NCBI RefSeq assembly: GCF_022179065.1
Contig: NZ_BPQD01000003.1
Location: 248,001-312,000 of the forward strand
DNA length: 64,000 nt
Reading direction: 5' to 3'
From: Methylobacterium adhaesivum
Lineage (GTDB): Bacteria; Pseudomonadota; Alphaproteobacteria; Rhizobiales; Beijerinckiaceae
The first letter of the stretch is position 1. The number at the start of each line of letters is the position of its first letter. Both the position numbers and the translations under genes were made by a program. Positions 51,528 through 61,805 of this stretch are shown one piece after another. Below the pieces are notes generated by a model. That model was not told the origin of the DNA. It worked only from the letters and a program-made list of their open reading frames with translations, and made no database searches.

Positions 51528-52472
51528 TCAGTTCGCCCCCAGCGCCTTGGCGAAGGCGGCCAGATTGTTGCGCATCATCGCGAGGTAGGTCGGCGCCGGG
51601 CCGCCGGGACCCGACAGGGCGTCGGAATACACCTTGCCGCCGACTGCCGCGCCGCTCTCGCGGGCGATCTGCTCCATGAGGCGCGGGTCGGCGATGGTCT
51701 CCAGGAACACCGCCGGGATCTTCTCCGCCCGGATCTGCCGGACGATGCGGGCGACATCGCGCGGGCTCGCCTCGCTGTCCGTCGAGACCCCCTGCGGCGC
51801 GATGAAGGTGAGGCCGTACGCGGCGGTGAAATACCCGAAGGCGTCGTGCGTCGTGATGATCCGCCGCCGCGCGGGCGGGATCTTCGCGATGGTGTCGCGG
51901 ACGTCCTTCTCCAGGGCGTCGAGCTCGCCGAGATAGGTTTGGGCCCGCGCCGCGTACTCCGCCGCGTGAGCGGGATCGCGCGCCACGAGGCCGTCGCGGA
52001 TATTGGCGACGTAGACCTTGGCGTTGGCGATGCTCTGCCAGGCATGCGGATCGGCATGGTGGTCGTGGGCGTGGTCTTGCCCGTGGCCATGGCCATGATC
52101 GTCGGCCTCCTCGATGGGCCTGATCCCCTTCGAGGCCACCACCACCGGTGCTTTGGTGCCGGACGCCTTGATCAGGCGATCGATCCAGCCTTCGAGCCCC
52201 AGCCCGTTGACGACGACGAGATCCGCCGCCGCGACGGTCCGGGCGTCGCTGGGCGCCGGGGCGTAGCCGTGGGCATCGGCGTCGGGCTTCACTAATGTCG
52301 TCACCGCCACCCGGTCGCCGCCGACCTGCGCCACGAGGTCGCCGAGGATCGAGAAGGTCGCCACCACCCGCAGTTTTTGCGCATCGGCCAGGGCCGGCGC
52401 CGCGCCGCACAGGGCAGCGAGCAGCAGGGCGAACGCCATCGGCAGTCCGGTCGAGGGGCGTCCACGCGGCAT
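51528..52472 (-). CDS. znuA: Zinc ABC transporter substrate-binding protein
   Basis: Periplasmic metal-binding protein of 314 residues. Signal peptide about 1-28 (MAFALLLAALCGAAPALADA), then LRVVATFSILGDLVAQVGGD, metal ligand His in KPDADAHGYAPAPSDAR, a His/Asp-rich loop (residues about 120-142) typical of zinc-binding members, ADPHAWQSIANAKVYVANI, TTHDAFGYFTAAYG and a C-terminal acid ligand near FLETIADPRLMEQIARE. No permease (znuB) or ATPase (znuC) is adjacent, so the rest of the transporter is encoded elsewhere. The ATG at 52472 yields the signal peptide. A Zur-like site lies 39 bp upstream. Confidence 0.9.
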   Translation of the reverse strand: MPRGRPSTGLPMAFALLLAALCGAAPALADAQKLRVVATFSILGDLVAQVGGDRVAVTTLVKPDADAHGYAPAPSDARTVAAADLVVVNGLGLEGWIDRLIKASGTKAPVVVASKGIRPIEEADDHGHGHGQDHAHDHHADPHAWQSIANAKVYVANIRDGLVARDPAHAAEYAARAQTYLGELDALEKDVRDTIAKIPPARRRIITTHDAFGYFTAAYGLTFIAPQGVSTDSEASPRDVARIVRQIRAEKIPAVFLETIADPRLMEQIARESGAAVGGKVYSDALSGPGGPAPTYLAMMRNNLAAFAKALGAN

Positions 52473-52510
52473 CGGCGAAGTCCTGAGGTCAAGGTGCCGC
52501 ACGTCAGTAG

Positions 52511-52525
52511 TGTAACAGTATCACA
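52511..52525 (-). promoter_or_regulatory. Zur-like operator upstream of znuA
   Basis: On the minus strand TGTGATACTGTTACA, an imperfect palindrome matching the Zur-type pattern TGTTAT-N3-ATAACA at 9 of 12 positions, 39-53 bp before the znuA start codon. The consensus is from memory. Confidence 0.45.
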
Positions 52526-52620
52526 TTTCCAAGCCCCGGCCGGCGACTTGATCTCTCGCCCCCCCGGCCGCAAAGACCGGCCGGGCCTGTATGCAAGGGC
52601 GTTGGGACAGACGAGATACC

Positions 52621-54402
52621 ATGGCGCGTCGGCCGCTCCTCAGGGGTGACACCCTCCCCCTCCTCGGCCGCGTCTGGCGCGAATGGCTCAGGCCCCACCG
52701 GGCGACGCTGGCCGTGGTGCTCGTGCTCATCGCCATCGTGGGCGCCGCCACGGGCTTCTACCCGGCCCTGATCAAGGGGGCGTTCGACGCCTTCGACAGT
52801 AAGGACACGGCGGCGTTGGCCTATGGCCCCCTCATCGTCATCGCCATCACGTCGATCCGGGGGTTCGCCCTGTTCGGCCAGACCGTGCTGACCAACCGGG
52901 TGGTGACGCGGGTCGAGGCCGACATGCAGGCCGCCCTCTACGCCCACCTCATCGATTCGGATCTCGCCCAGCTCGGCCGCGAGAGCCCGGCCGCCTTCAC
53001 CCAGCGCTTCACCACGGATTTCGCCTTCATCAAGGAAGCGTTGACCCGCATCTCCACGGTGCTCCTGCGCGACATCGCCATGCTCGTCGCCCTCGTGGCG
53101 GCGCTGATCTGGATGGACCCGCTCCTCACCCTGGTGGCCGGAATCACCGTGCCGTTCGTCGCCGGCCCCATCGGCCGGGTCGGCAAGAAGCTGCGCCGGG
53201 TCTCGACGACGACGCAGGAGCAGATGGGGCTCACCGCGAGCCTCATCTCGGAGAGCCTGCAGGGGGCCCGCATCGCCAAGACCTATGCCCTGGAAGGCTA
53301 TCTGAAGGGTCGGGCGGACAGCGCCTTCGACGAGGTCCGCCGCCTCAAGATGAAGGCCGCCAACGCGCGCGGGCGCCTCGATCCGCTGCTCGAGATCGGC
53401 GGCGGTTTCGCCGTCGCCGCCGTGCTCGTGCTGGTCGGCCAGCGGGTGATGTCGGGCGAGCGCACGGTGGGGGATTTCACCGGCTACGTCGCCGCCCTGC
53501 TGCTCGCCGCCCAGCCGGCCCGGGCGCTCGGCACCCTCAACGCCATCCTGCAGGAGGCGGGGGCCGCGCTTCAGCGCTACTTCGCCCTCATGGACGAGGC
53601 GCCGGTGATCCGCGAGGCGGCGGACGCGAAGGCGCTGCGGATCGACGGCGGGTCGATCCGCTTCAGCGACGTGCGCTTCCGCTACCGCCCCGACGCCCCG
53701 GCCCTCGAGGGCATCGACCTCGTGGTGCCGGCCGGGGCCACCGTCGCGTTGGTCGGGCGCTCGGGCTCGGGGAAATCCTCCCTCCTCAACCTCGTGCCGC
53801 GCCTCTACGACGTCGATGCCGGCTCCGTCGCCATCGACGGGCAGGACATCCGGGGCGTGACCTTCGCGTCGCTCCGCCGCGCCGTGGCGGTGGTGTCCCA
53901 GGAGGTGGTGCTGTTTGACGACACGGTGGCGGCCAATATCGGTTTCGGCCGCCCCGGTGCCAGCCAGGCCGAGATCGAGGCGGCGGCGGAAGCGGCCGCC
54001 GCCCACGGCTTCGTCTCGCGCCTGCCAGAGGGCTACGGGTTCCGCGTTGGCCCCGCCGGGGGGCGGCTTTCGGGGGGCGAACGCCAGCGCATCTCGCTCG
54101 CCCGCGCCTTCCTCCGGGACGCGCCGATCCTCCTCCTCGACGAGGCGACGAGCGCCCTCGATTCCGAATCCGAGCGTCTGGTCCAGGCCGCCCTCCTGCG
54201 GCTCATGCAGGGGCGCACCACCCTCGTCATCGCCCACCGCCTCTCGACGGTGCGCGACGCCGACCTCATCGTGGTGATGGAGGCCGGCCGCGTCGCCGAG
54301 ACCGGCACGCACACGGACTTGATGGCTCGCGGCGGTGCCTATGCGCGCCTCCACCGCATGCAACTCTCCGGGGATGCCGCGGACGAGACCCTGGCGCCGT
54401 GA
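52621..54402 (+). CDS. ABC transporter, fused permease and ATPase (MsbA-like)
   Basis: Half-transporter of 593 residues with six membrane helices in the first 320 residues (VVLVLIAIVGAATGFYPALI the first) and a nucleotide-binding domain: Walker A VGRSGSGKSSLLNL, Q-loop VSQEVVLFDD, signature LSGGERQRISLARAFL, Walker B ILLLDEATSALD, switch His IAHRLSTV. The domain order and neighbouring lipid A genes suggest lipid A flipping as in MsbA, though other exporters of this form exist. The ATG at 52621 was preferred over 52591 because it follows agacgagatacc and gives the MARRPLLRGDTL start. Confidence 0.88.
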   Translation: MARRPLLRGDTLPLLGRVWREWLRPHRATLAVVLVLIAIVGAATGFYPALIKGAFDAFDSKDTAALAYGPLIVIAITSIRGFALFGQTVLTNRVVTRVEADMQAALYAHLIDSDLAQLGRESPAAFTQRFTTDFAFIKEALTRISTVLLRDIAMLVALVAALIWMDPLLTLVAGITVPFVAGPIGRVGKKLRRVSTTTQEQMGLTASLISESLQGARIAKTYALEGYLKGRADSAFDEVRRLKMKAANARGRLDPLLEIGGGFAVAAVLVLVGQRVMSGERTVGDFTGYVAALLLAAQPARALGTLNAILQEAGAALQRYFALMDEAPVIREAADAKALRIDGGSIRFSDVRFRYRPDAPALEGIDLVVPAGATVALVGRSGSGKSSLLNLVPRLYDVDAGSVAIDGQDIRGVTFASLRRAVAVVSQEVVLFDDTVAANIGFGRPGASQAEIEAAAEAAAAHGFVSRLPEGYGFRVGPAGGRLSGGERQRISLARAFLRDAPILLLDEATSALDSESERLVQAALLRLMQGRTTLVIAHRLSTVRDADLIVVMEAGRVAETGTHTDLMARGGAYARLHRMQLSGDAADETLAP

Positions 54403-54463
54403 CGCGAACCGGCGCGCCCCACGTTGATCCGGACGGATCGTCGATCAGGGAGGGCCACGCCCC

Positions 54464-55501
54464 ATGACTCCGGAGCCCTACGGCCGCACGAAGGACGGCC
54501 ACGCCGTTACCCGCCACACCCTGGCGCGGGGTAACCTCACCGTGCAGATCCTCGATTATGGCGGGATCGTCACGCGGATCGCGGTGCCCGACCGGGCCGG
54601 ACGGATCGCCAACGTGGTCCTGGGGGCCGCCGACCTCCCCGGCTACGAGGCCAGCGACGCTCATTTCGGAGCCCTCATCGGGCGCTTTGCCAACCGCATC
54701 GCGGGAGGCCGCTTCAGCCTCGACGGGCGGGTCTACGACCTGCCCCGAAACGAAGGGCCCAACACCCTGCATGGTGGCAGGCAGGGCTTCGACCGCAAGG
54801 TGTGGCGGGTCGAGGCGGCCTCGGACACCGACCTGACCCTGGCCTACGATTCGCCCGACGGCGAGGAAGGCTTTCCCGGCGCGCTCGCCGTGCGGGTGAC
54901 CTACAGCCTCCCCGACGACGAGACCCTGGCCATCGCCTACGCGGCCGAGACCGATCGGCCGACGATCCTCAACCTGACCAACCACAGCTACTTCAACCTC
55001 GCGGGCGAAGGCGCCGGCAGCGTCCTCGATCACCGGGTGACGGTGGCGGCCGACGCGTTCCTGGCCGTGGATGAGGCCCAGATTCCCACGGGCGAGCGGC
55101 GCCCTGTCGCCGGCACGCCCTTCGATTTTCGCGAGGCCACGGCTTTGGGCGCGCGCATCCGTGCGGCCGACGACCAGCTGATCCGGGGCAAGGGCTACGA
55201 TCACACCTTCGTGCTGCGTGATCCCGGAGCCCTGCGCGTCGCGGCCACCGCACACGATCCGGGATCCGGCCGGTCCCTCACGGTCGCCACCACCCGGCCG
55301 GGCCTCCAGCTCTACACCGCCAACATGCTCGACGGCACGGTGACGGGTTCGGGCGGCGGCCTCTACCGGGCCGGGGACGCCGTGTGCTTCGAGGCGCAGG
55401 GGTTTCCCGACGCCCCGAACCATCCGGATTTCCCGAGCGCAACCCTGCACCCCGGCGAGCCCTTTTCCGCCGCCACCACCTACCGGTTCACCGTCCGATG
55501 A
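54464..55501 (+). CDS. galM: Aldose 1-epimerase (galactose mutarotase)
   Basis: Sugar epimerase of 345 residues. Visible: [58 protein letters not shown] (catalytic His in NHSYFNL), [51 protein letters not shown], and a C-terminal acid in [18 protein letters not shown]. These are the full set of GalM blocks. Its stop overlaps the start of the following YnfA-type gene. Start ATG at 54464. Confidence 0.95.
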   Translation: MTPEPYGRTKDGHAVTRHTLARGNLTVQILDYGGIVTRIAVPDRAGRIANVVLGAADLPGYEASDAHFGALIGRFANRIAGGRFSLDGRVYDLPRNEGPNTLHGGRQGFDRKVWRVEAASDTDLTLAYDSPDGEEGFPGALAVRVTYSLPDDETLAIAYAAETDRPTILNLTNHSYFNLAGEGAGSVLDHRVTVAADAFLAVDEAQIPTGERRPVAGTPFDFREATALGARIRAADDQLIRGKGYDHTFVLRDPGALRVAATAHDPGSGRSLTVATTRPGLQLYTANMLDGTVTGSGGGLYRAGDAVCFEAQGFPDAPNHPDFPSATLHPGEPFSAATTYRFTVR

Positions 55502-55818
55502 CGGTTCTCATTTATGCCGCCGCCGCCCTGTTCGAGATCGCCGGCTGCTTCTCGGTCTGGGCCTGGCTGCGCCTCGGGCGCTCCGCCTGGTGGCTCGTGC
55601 CCGGCGCCGTGGCCCTGGCGCTGTTCGCCTGGCTCCTGACCCGCGTCGAGGCCGAGGCGGCGGGGCGCGCCTACGCGGCCTATGGCGGCCTCTACATCGT
55701 CGCCTCGCTCCTGTGGATGTGGGGTGCTGAAGGCCAACGTCCTGATCGCTTTGACGTCGCGGGGGCGGCCCTCTGCCTCGTCGGCGCCGGGGTGATCCTC
55801 CTCGGTCCGCGCGCCTGA
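55498..55818 (+). CDS. YnfA family (UPF0060) membrane protein
   Basis: Small membrane protein of 106 residues with four helices. It begins [74 protein letters not shown], the standard YnfA pattern including AAYGGLYI. The family is related to small multidrug exporters; its function is not settled. The ATG at 55498 overlaps the galM stop (ATGA), so translation is coupled. Confidence 0.92.
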   Translation: MTVLIYAAAALFEIAGCFSVWAWLRLGRSAWWLVPGAVALALFAWLLTRVEAEAAGRAYAAYGGLYIVASLLWMWGAEGQRPDRFDVAGAALCLVGAGVILLGPRA

Positions 55819-55955
55819 CGGAGCGTGCGAGGGGCGGGAGTGGGAACAATCGCACCGCAACATATAGGTGTTGCACTGCGGCATCTTGCGTCGAGGACTG
55901 GGTATAGGTGAGAAGGCCAGCCTATCGTGTCAGTCGAGCGAGATATATAATTCCG

Positions 55956-57242
55956 ATGTCAAGATCAGACCAGCAGTCCAACGGTGGAGAGACTCAGCTC
56001 AGCCGCAGGAAACTTCTGGAATTTCTGTCCGCCAGCCCGATGCTGGCCCCCGGCGCCGTTGCCTTCGTGGCGGGCTTCCTCGGCGGTTCGTCCTCGGCCC
56101 TTGCCCAGAGCTACGACGTCCTGCGGCAGGCCCCCGTCCTCGACGGTGACCTCATCGCCAATCCCGCCCAGGCCCTCAACGTGTTCGATTTCGAGCTCGT
56201 GGCGAAGAAGGTCCTGCCCCCGGCGCATTACGGCTATCTCGCCAGCGGCGTCGACGGCGACGAGACCCTGAAGGCCAACCGCGACGGCTTCGAGAAGATC
56301 GCCATCCGCGCCCGCCGCCTCATCGATGTCCGCAAGATCGACACCACCGTGAAGATCTTCGGCGAGACCTGGGGCAGCCCCATCGCGCTGGCCCCCATCT
56401 CCAGCCAGGGGGCGTTCCACCCCGAGGCCGAGGGCGCCGTCGCCCGCGCCTGCAAGGCGAAGAACCACCAGATGATCCTGTCCACCGTGGGCAGCACCTC
56501 CATCGAGGACGTGATCAAGGAGCGCGGTTCGCCGGTCTGGTACATGCTCTACCCCACCGACGACTGGGCCGTGACCGAGGCCCTGGTGAAGCGCGCCGAG
56601 AAGGCCGGCGCCCCCGCCATCGTGCTCACCGTCGACCGCCAGGGCGGCCGCAACACCGAGACCCTGTTCCGTGAGCGCCGGGGTGACACCCGCACCTGCA
56701 CCGACTGCCACACCCCCGGCTTCAAGAACGAGGTCAGCCGCAAGCCGATGTTCGACGACCTCGACGTGTCGAAGGTCACGAACCTCTACGGCACCGGCAT
56801 GACCTGGGACTACGTGAAGCGCCTGCGCGGCGTCGTGAAGGGCAAGCTCGTCCTCAAGGGTATCGTCACCCAAGAGGACGCCAAGAAGGCCCTCGATTAC
56901 GGCGTCGACGCCCTCATCGTGTCGAACCACGGCGGCCGCGCCGAGGAGAGCCTGCAATCGACCATCGGCGTCCTGCCGGAGATCGTCGGGGCCGTGAACG
57001 GCAAGGTTCCGGTCCTCATCGACGGCGGCTTCCGCCGCGGCACCGACGTGATCAAGGCCCTCGCCCTCGGCGCCACCGCCGTCTGCGTCGGGCGTCCCTA
57101 CGCCTGGGGGCTCGCCGCCTTCGGACAGCCCGGCGTCGAGATGGTGCTGACGATCATGCAACGCGAGTTCGAGACGATCATGCGCCAGGTCGGTGCGACG
57201 AAGATCGCCGAGATCAACGGCACGAGCGTCAGCCGGGTGTGA
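55956..57242 (+). CDS. Tat-exported FMN-dependent alpha-hydroxyacid dehydrogenase with internal CxxCH
   Basis: Flavoenzyme of 428 residues of the lactate/glycolate oxidase family. A Tat-type signal lies at about 17-55 (LSRRKLLEFL then a hydrophobic region SPMLAPGAVAFVAGFL), so the enzyme works in the periplasm. Core motifs: SPIALAPISSQGAFHPEAEGAVARA, VLTVDRQGG, the catalytic His in IVSNHGGRAEE and VLIDGGFRRGTDVIKALALGA for FMN phosphate. An unusual CTDCH (Cys248, Cys251, His252) in the loop after the VLTVDR strand is a c-type heme-binding motif. The ATG at 55956 was chosen; the frame is open from 55908. Substrate probably L-lactate or another 2-hydroxyacid. Confidence 0.88.
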   Translation: MSRSDQQSNGGETQLSRRKLLEFLSASPMLAPGAVAFVAGFLGGSSSALAQSYDVLRQAPVLDGDLIANPAQALNVFDFELVAKKVLPPAHYGYLASGVDGDETLKANRDGFEKIAIRARRLIDVRKIDTTVKIFGETWGSPIALAPISSQGAFHPEAEGAVARACKAKNHQMILSTVGSTSIEDVIKERGSPVWYMLYPTDDWAVTEALVKRAEKAGAPAIVLTVDRQGGRNTETLFRERRGDTRTCTDCHTPGFKNEVSRKPMFDDLDVSKVTNLYGTGMTWDYVKRLRGVVKGKLVLKGIVTQEDAKKALDYGVDALIVSNHGGRAEESLQSTIGVLPEIVGAVNGKVPVLIDGGFRRGTDVIKALALGATAVCVGRPYAWGLAAFGQPGVEMVLTIMQREFETIMRQVGATKIAEINGTSVSRV

Positions 57243-57306
57243 CGTCGTCGCGGCGAGGCGGCTTCGGTTCCGCTTCGCCGCCGGGGTTCCAGGTTCGGTC
57301 CAACCG

Positions 57307-57348
57307 AAAACCGCCCTGAGGGTTTCCCTCCGGGGCGGTTTTCGTTTG
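57307..57348. terminator. Bidirectional terminator
   Basis: Stem aaaaccgccc-gaggg/ccctc-gggcggtttt with small bulges and a ttt loop, followed by tcgttt on the plus strand and tcgg on the minus. It serves the hydroxyacid dehydrogenase gene and the convergent ftsK. Confidence 0.75.
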
Positions 57349-57371
57349 GGGCGGATGCCGGCGGGCCGTAC

Positions 57372-59999
57372 TCAGCCGTCCGCCTCCACCAGGATCTCGC
57401 GCTTGCCGGCGTGGTTGGCGGGGCCGACGATGCCCTCGATCTCCATACGCTCCATGAGGGAGGCGGCGCGGTTGTAGCCGATCTGCAGGCGGCGCTGGAT
57501 GTAGCTCGTCGAGGCCTTCTTGTCGCGCAGCACCACCTGCATGGCCTGGGCGTAGAGGTCGCCGCCGGCCTCGCCGAAGCTGCCCTGGTCGAAGACGGCG
57601 CCGTCCATCTCGACCTCGTCGGCGGAACCGCCCTTGGCGCCCTCGCCGTCGTCGGCGGTGACCGCCTCGAGGTAGGACGGCCGCCCCTGGCGCTTGAGGT
57701 GGGCGACCACGCTCTCGACTTCCGAATCCGAGCAGAACGGCCCGTGCACGCGCGTCGTGCGCCCGCCGCCGGCCATGAACAGCATGTCGCCCTGGCCCAG
57801 CAGCTGCTCGGCGCCCATCTCGCCCAGGATCGTGCGCGAATCGATCTTCGAGGTGACCTGGAAGGAGATCCGCGTCGGGAAGTTCGCCTTGATGGTGCCG
57901 GTGATGACGTCCACCGACGGGCGCTGCGTCGCCATGATGAGGTGGATGCCCGCAGCCCGTGCCATCTGGGCGAGGCGCTGGATCGCGCCCTCGATATCCT
58001 TGCCCGCCACCATCATCAGGTCGGCCATCTCGTCGACCACGATGACGATGTAGGGCAGCGGCGTGAGGTCCATCTCCTCGTTCTCGTAGACGGCCTCGCC
58101 CGTCTCGCGGTCGAACCCGGTCTGCACGGTCCGGGTCAGGATCTCGCCGCGCCCGCGCGCCTCGGCGAGGCGCGCATTGAACCCGTCGATGTTGCGCACA
58201 CCGACCTTGGACATCTTCTTGTAGCGCTCCTCCATTTCACGCACGGCCCATTTGAGGGCGATGACTGCCTTCTTCGGATCGGTGACGACGGGCGAGAGCA
58301 GGTGCGGAATGCCGTCGTAGACGGAGAGTTCGAGCATCTTGGGATCGACCATGATCAGGCGGCACTCCTCCGGCGTCATCCGGTAGAGCAGGCTGAGGAT
58401 CATGGTGTTGATGGCCACCGACTTGCCCGAGCCCGTGGTACCGGCCACCAGCAGGTGCGGCATCCGGGCGAGGTCGGCGATGATCGGCTCGCCGCCGATG
58501 TTCTTGCCGAGGCACAGGGCGAGGCTCTGCTTCGTCTCGGCGAAGTCGACGGAGGCGAGGAGTTCGCGCAGGTACACGGTCTCGCGGCGCGTGTTCGGCA
58601 GTTCGATGCCGATGGCGTTGCGGCCCGGCACCACGGCGACGCGGGCCGAGACGGCGGACATGGAGCGGGCGATGTCGTCGGCCAGCGAGATGACGCGGCT
58701 TGACTTGGTGCCGGGCGCCGGCTCGAGTTCGTACAGGGTCACGACGGGGCCCGGGCGCACGGCCAGGATGTCGCCGCGCACGCCGAAATCGCTCAGCGTG
58801 GCCTCGAGCAGGGTGGCGTTCTGTTCCAGCGCCTCCGAGGAGACCTGGGCCGAGGGCGAAACGAGGGGTGGCTCGGCCAGCAGGCCGAGGGGCGGAACGG
58901 CGTAGACGCCCGGATTGTGCGGCGGCGCCGGTGCGGGACGGCGCTGGGGCACGGGCGGCGCCGGAGGGGGCGCGACGCGCGAGCGCGCGTCCGGAGCGGC
59001 CACCGTCGGTTCCTCGGCGAAGATCGGTTCGCCGCCATCATCGGGCTCGTCGTCGTGAAGGATGGGGGCGGTCCGTCGCATCGCCGCGGGGTCCCGCCGC
59101 GCGGGAGCCTCCTCGCCGTCGAACACCGGCTCGCGGCGGGCGCCCTGCGGCGCAATCGCCTCCCAGGGCTGCGGCTCGTCCGAGAAGGCGCGGCGGGCGG
59201 CCAGGGCCGGCGAGGCGCCGTCATGCGACAGCTCCGCCTGAGCGGCACGTCCCTCGCGCCAGGTCTCGACGCGGGCGGCGACAGCCGCACGGCCTCCCAT
59301 GAGCATTTGCGCCAGGGCGCCGAGGGACACGATCCCGAGGCTCGGCTCGTCCTCCTCGTACCGGCCGTCGGCCCGCACGCGCCGGGCCGGGCGGACGGGA
59401 TGCAGGGGCTCCTCCTCCTCCTCGTCCGGCACGTCGCCGACGCGGCAGGCGCCCGTGAGGCTGAGGATGGCGATGCCGGCGAACAGGAACCCGACGAGCG
59501 CGGCGGCGGGCGACGCGACGATGCCCACGATGGTGCGGGCGGCATGGATCAGGGCATCGCCCGCGACCCCGCCGAGGCCCGTCGGCAGGGGCCAGCGCGC
59601 CGTCGACGGCAGGGCGCTCGCGACGGCGCTCGCCGAGAAGAAGCCGATGATCCACAGGGTGATGCGCAGGCCCCCGCGCGGCAGGGCGCGCGCTCGCATG
59701 AGCTGCAGCCCCCACAGGGCCGGCGGCAGCACGAGGGCGAGGGAGCCGAGCCCGAGGAGCTGCATGGCGAGGTCGGACATCACCGCCCCGCCGGTGCCCA
59801 GCACGTTGTGGGCGGCGTGATCGGTGGCGTGGTTCAGGCTCGGATCGTCGATGGACCACGTCGCCAAGGCGACGGTGAGCGCCGTCGCGCCGGCAAACAG
59901 GATGAGACCGCCCAACTCCGTCATCCGCTTGGCCAGGAAGGGGCGAAAGCTGTCGACGAACGTGTCGTAGGGCGATGCGGAACGGCGAAGCGAGCGCAT
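57372..59999 (-). CDS. ftsK: DNA translocase FtsK
   Basis: Division-linked DNA pump of 875 residues. Four N-terminal membrane helices (first [21 protein letters not shown], last [19 protein letters not shown]) are followed by a Pro/Ala/Arg-rich linker (about 190-370), then the motor with Walker [15 protein letters not shown] (Lys526), Walker [27 protein letters not shown], and the winged-helix gamma domain at the C-terminus ([27 protein letters not shown]), which reads KOPS sites and contacts XerD. Start ATG at 59999. Confidence 0.96.
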   Translation of the reverse strand: MRSLRRSASPYDTFVDSFRPFLAKRMTELGGLILFAGATALTVALATWSIDDPSLNHATDHAAHNVLGTGGAVMSDLAMQLLGLGSLALVLPPALWGLQLMRARALPRGGLRITLWIIGFFSASAVASALPSTARWPLPTGLGGVAGDALIHAARTIVGIVASPAAALVGFLFAGIAILSLTGACRVGDVPDEEEEEPLHPVRPARRVRADGRYEEDEPSLGIVSLGALAQMLMGGRAAVAARVETWREGRAAQAELSHDGASPALAARRAFSDEPQPWEAIAPQGARREPVFDGEEAPARRDPAAMRRTAPILHDDEPDDGGEPIFAEEPTVAAPDARSRVAPPPAPPVPQRRPAPAPPHNPGVYAVPPLGLLAEPPLVSPSAQVSSEALEQNATLLEATLSDFGVRGDILAVRPGPVVTLYELEPAPGTKSSRVISLADDIARSMSAVSARVAVVPGRNAIGIELPNTRRETVYLRELLASVDFAETKQSLALCLGKNIGGEPIIADLARMPHLLVAGTTGSGKSVAINTMILSLLYRMTPEECRLIMVDPKMLELSVYDGIPHLLSPVVTDPKKAVIALKWAVREMEERYKKMSKVGVRNIDGFNARLAEARGRGEILTRTVQTGFDRETGEAVYENEEMDLTPLPYIVIVVDEMADLMMVAGKDIEGAIQRLAQMARAAGIHLIMATQRPSVDVITGTIKANFPTRISFQVTSKIDSRTILGEMGAEQLLGQGDMLFMAGGGRTTRVHGPFCSDSEVESVVAHLKRQGRPSYLEAVTADDGEGAKGGSADEVEMDGAVFDQGSFGEAGGDLYAQAMQVVLRDKKASTSYIQRRLQIGYNRAASLMERMEIEGIVGPANHAGKREILVEADG

Positions 60000-60118
60000 G
60001 CTGTACCAGACGCGATGGGGGAACGATCCGGTAACGCTAACGGCCGCAAAGTTAATGTCGGTTTAAGTCAGCCGGCGGCCAGGGCCCCCAGGGGGCCAAA
60101 ACGGGAGGCACACGAAAA

Positions 60119-60146
60119 AGGCCCCGGATCGGAGGATCCGGGGCCT
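60119..60146 (-). terminator. Rho-independent terminator of glnK-amtB
   Basis: Perfect 12-bp stem aggccccggatc/gatccggggcct with a 4-base loop. On the minus strand it is followed by a run of five T. It lies 43 bp after the amtB stop. Confidence 0.85.
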
Positions 60147-60188
60147 CTCGCTTTTCCGATCCCGGGCAGGACCGGGGCGTGGACGATC

Positions 60189-61694
60189 CTAGTAGTTGTA
60201 GGCGCGCTCGCCGTGATCGGCGATGTCGAGGCCCTCGCGCTCCTCGTCCTGGGTCACGCGCAGGCCGATGGTGAGATCGACGAGCTTGTACAGGATGGCG
60301 GAGCCGATGCCGGACCACAGGATAGTGAAGCCGACGGCCTTGACCTGGCTGAGCACGGCGGCGGCCATCTCGTAGGGGCCGACCGCAAGTTCACCGGGCT
60401 TCGAGGCGTAGTCCGGCAGGCCGACGCCGCCGAGATCGGGGTTGACGAGGATGCCCGTCGCGATGGCGCCGAGGATGCCGCCGATGCAGTGGACGCCGAA
60501 CACGTCGAGGGAGTCGTCGTAGCCGAGCGCGTTCTTCACCGTGGAGCACATGATGAAGCACACGGCGCCGGCCGCGAGGCCGAGGACGATGGAGCCCATC
60601 GGGCCGGCGAAACCGGCGGCCGGGGTGACGGCGACGAGACCCGCGATGGCGCCCGACAGCATGCCGAGGAGCGACGGCTTGCCCTTCAGCATCCACTCGA
60701 CGAACAGCCAGGAGAGGGCGGCGGCGGCGGTGGCCACGAAGGTGTTAAGCATGGCCATGGCGGCGGTGCCGTTGGACTCGAGGTTGGAGCCGGCGTTGAA
60801 GCCGAACCAGCCGACCCAGAGCAGCGAGGCGCCGATGGCGGTCATGGTCAGGGAGTGCGGAGCGAGGAGGTCACGGCCGTAGCCGATGCGCTTGCCGAGC
60901 ATGAGGCAGCCGACGAAGCCCGCGATGCCGGCGTTGATGTGCACCACGGTGCCGCCCGCGAAGTCGAGGGCGCCCCACTTGAAGAGCAGGCCGGCATCGG
61001 CGTTGACCGCGTCGAGGGCCGCCTGGGCGGTCGCCTTCGAGGCGTCGTCCGTCGCGGCGGCCAGCGCCTTGGCGGCGTTGCCGACGGCGTCCGGGCCGCC
61101 CCAGTACCAGACCATGTGGGCCATCGGGAAATAGATGAGCGTGGTCCAGAGGATCATGAACACCACCAGGGCGGAGAACTTCATCCGCTCGGCGAAGGCG
61201 CCGACGATGAGGGCCGGGGTGATCATCGCGAACGTCATCTGGAAGCAGATGTAGACGTATTCGGGGATCACGACGCCGTTGGAGAAGGTGGCGACCGTGG
61301 AGTTCGGGTCGATGCCCTTCAGGAAGGCCTTCGAGAAGCCGCCGACAAAGTCGTTGAGGCCGCCGCCGTTGGTGAAGGCGAGGCTGTAGCCGAAGATCAC
61401 GAACAGGAGGCAGGAGATGCACGCGATGGCGAACACCTGCGTCAGCACCGAGAGCATGTTCTTGGTGCGCACGAGGCCGCCGTAGAACAGGGCGAGGCCG
61501 GGCACGACCATCAGCAGCACGAGGGCGCTGGAGATGAGCATCCAGGCGGTGTCGCCCTTGTTCGGAACCGGCGCGGCGCTCGCGGCGGCCGGCACGGCCT
61601 CCGTCGTCGGCGACTGCGCGAGGGATGGCTCGATGAACAGGAGCGCCAGGGCGGCGCCTCCCATCCCGAGGGCCAGGGCGTTGCGAAGCTTCAT
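60189..61694 (-). CDS. amtB: Ammonium transporter
   Basis: Membrane channel of 501 residues. A cleavable hydrophobic N-terminus (ALALGMGGAALALLFIEPSLA) is followed by eleven helices. Typical motifs are DTAWMLISSALVLLMVVPGLALFYGGLVR, AHMVWYWGG, ALDFAGGTVVHINAGIAGFVG, GWFGFNAGS and DSLDVFGVHCIGGILGAI with the pore His pair. The protein imports ammonium and is closed by unmodified GlnK. The glnK gene lies 111 bp upstream on the same strand, the usual pairing. It is longer than E. coli AmtB because of an inserted loop of about 40 residues (AVGNAAKALAAATDDASKAT) after the third or fourth helix. Confidence 0.96.
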   Translation of the reverse strand: MKLRNALALGMGGAALALLFIEPSLAQSPTTEAVPAAASAAPVPNKGDTAWMLISSALVLLMVVPGLALFYGGLVRTKNMLSVLTQVFAIACISCLLFVIFGYSLAFTNGGGLNDFVGGFSKAFLKGIDPNSTVATFSNGVVIPEYVYICFQMTFAMITPALIVGAFAERMKFSALVVFMILWTTLIYFPMAHMVWYWGGPDAVGNAAKALAAATDDASKATAQAALDAVNADAGLLFKWGALDFAGGTVVHINAGIAGFVGCLMLGKRIGYGRDLLAPHSLTMTAIGASLLWVGWFGFNAGSNLESNGTAAMAMLNTFVATAAAALSWLFVEWMLKGKPSLLGMLSGAIAGLVAVTPAAGFAGPMGSIVLGLAAGAVCFIMCSTVKNALGYDDSLDVFGVHCIGGILGAIATGILVNPDLGGVGLPDYASKPGELAVGPYEMAAAVLSQVKAVGFTILWSGIGSAILYKLVDLTIGLRVTQDEEREGLDIADHGERAYNY

Positions 61695-61805
61695 GGAAAC
61701 AGGACTCCCGGTCGCTGTGTGATGCTGGGTTGAAACGATCAGGGCGGGGGCCGACGGCCCGGCTCTCCCCAGGCCCGGAAGCGGGCTGGACGCGCTGCCG
61801 TCGGC

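Noticed and set aside
52504-54363. A 619-codon open frame antisense to the MsbA-like exporter
   Set aside because: Its composition is typical of antisense frames (Gly, Arg, His, Glu-rich repeats), and the plus strand encodes a complete ABC transporter with all motifs.
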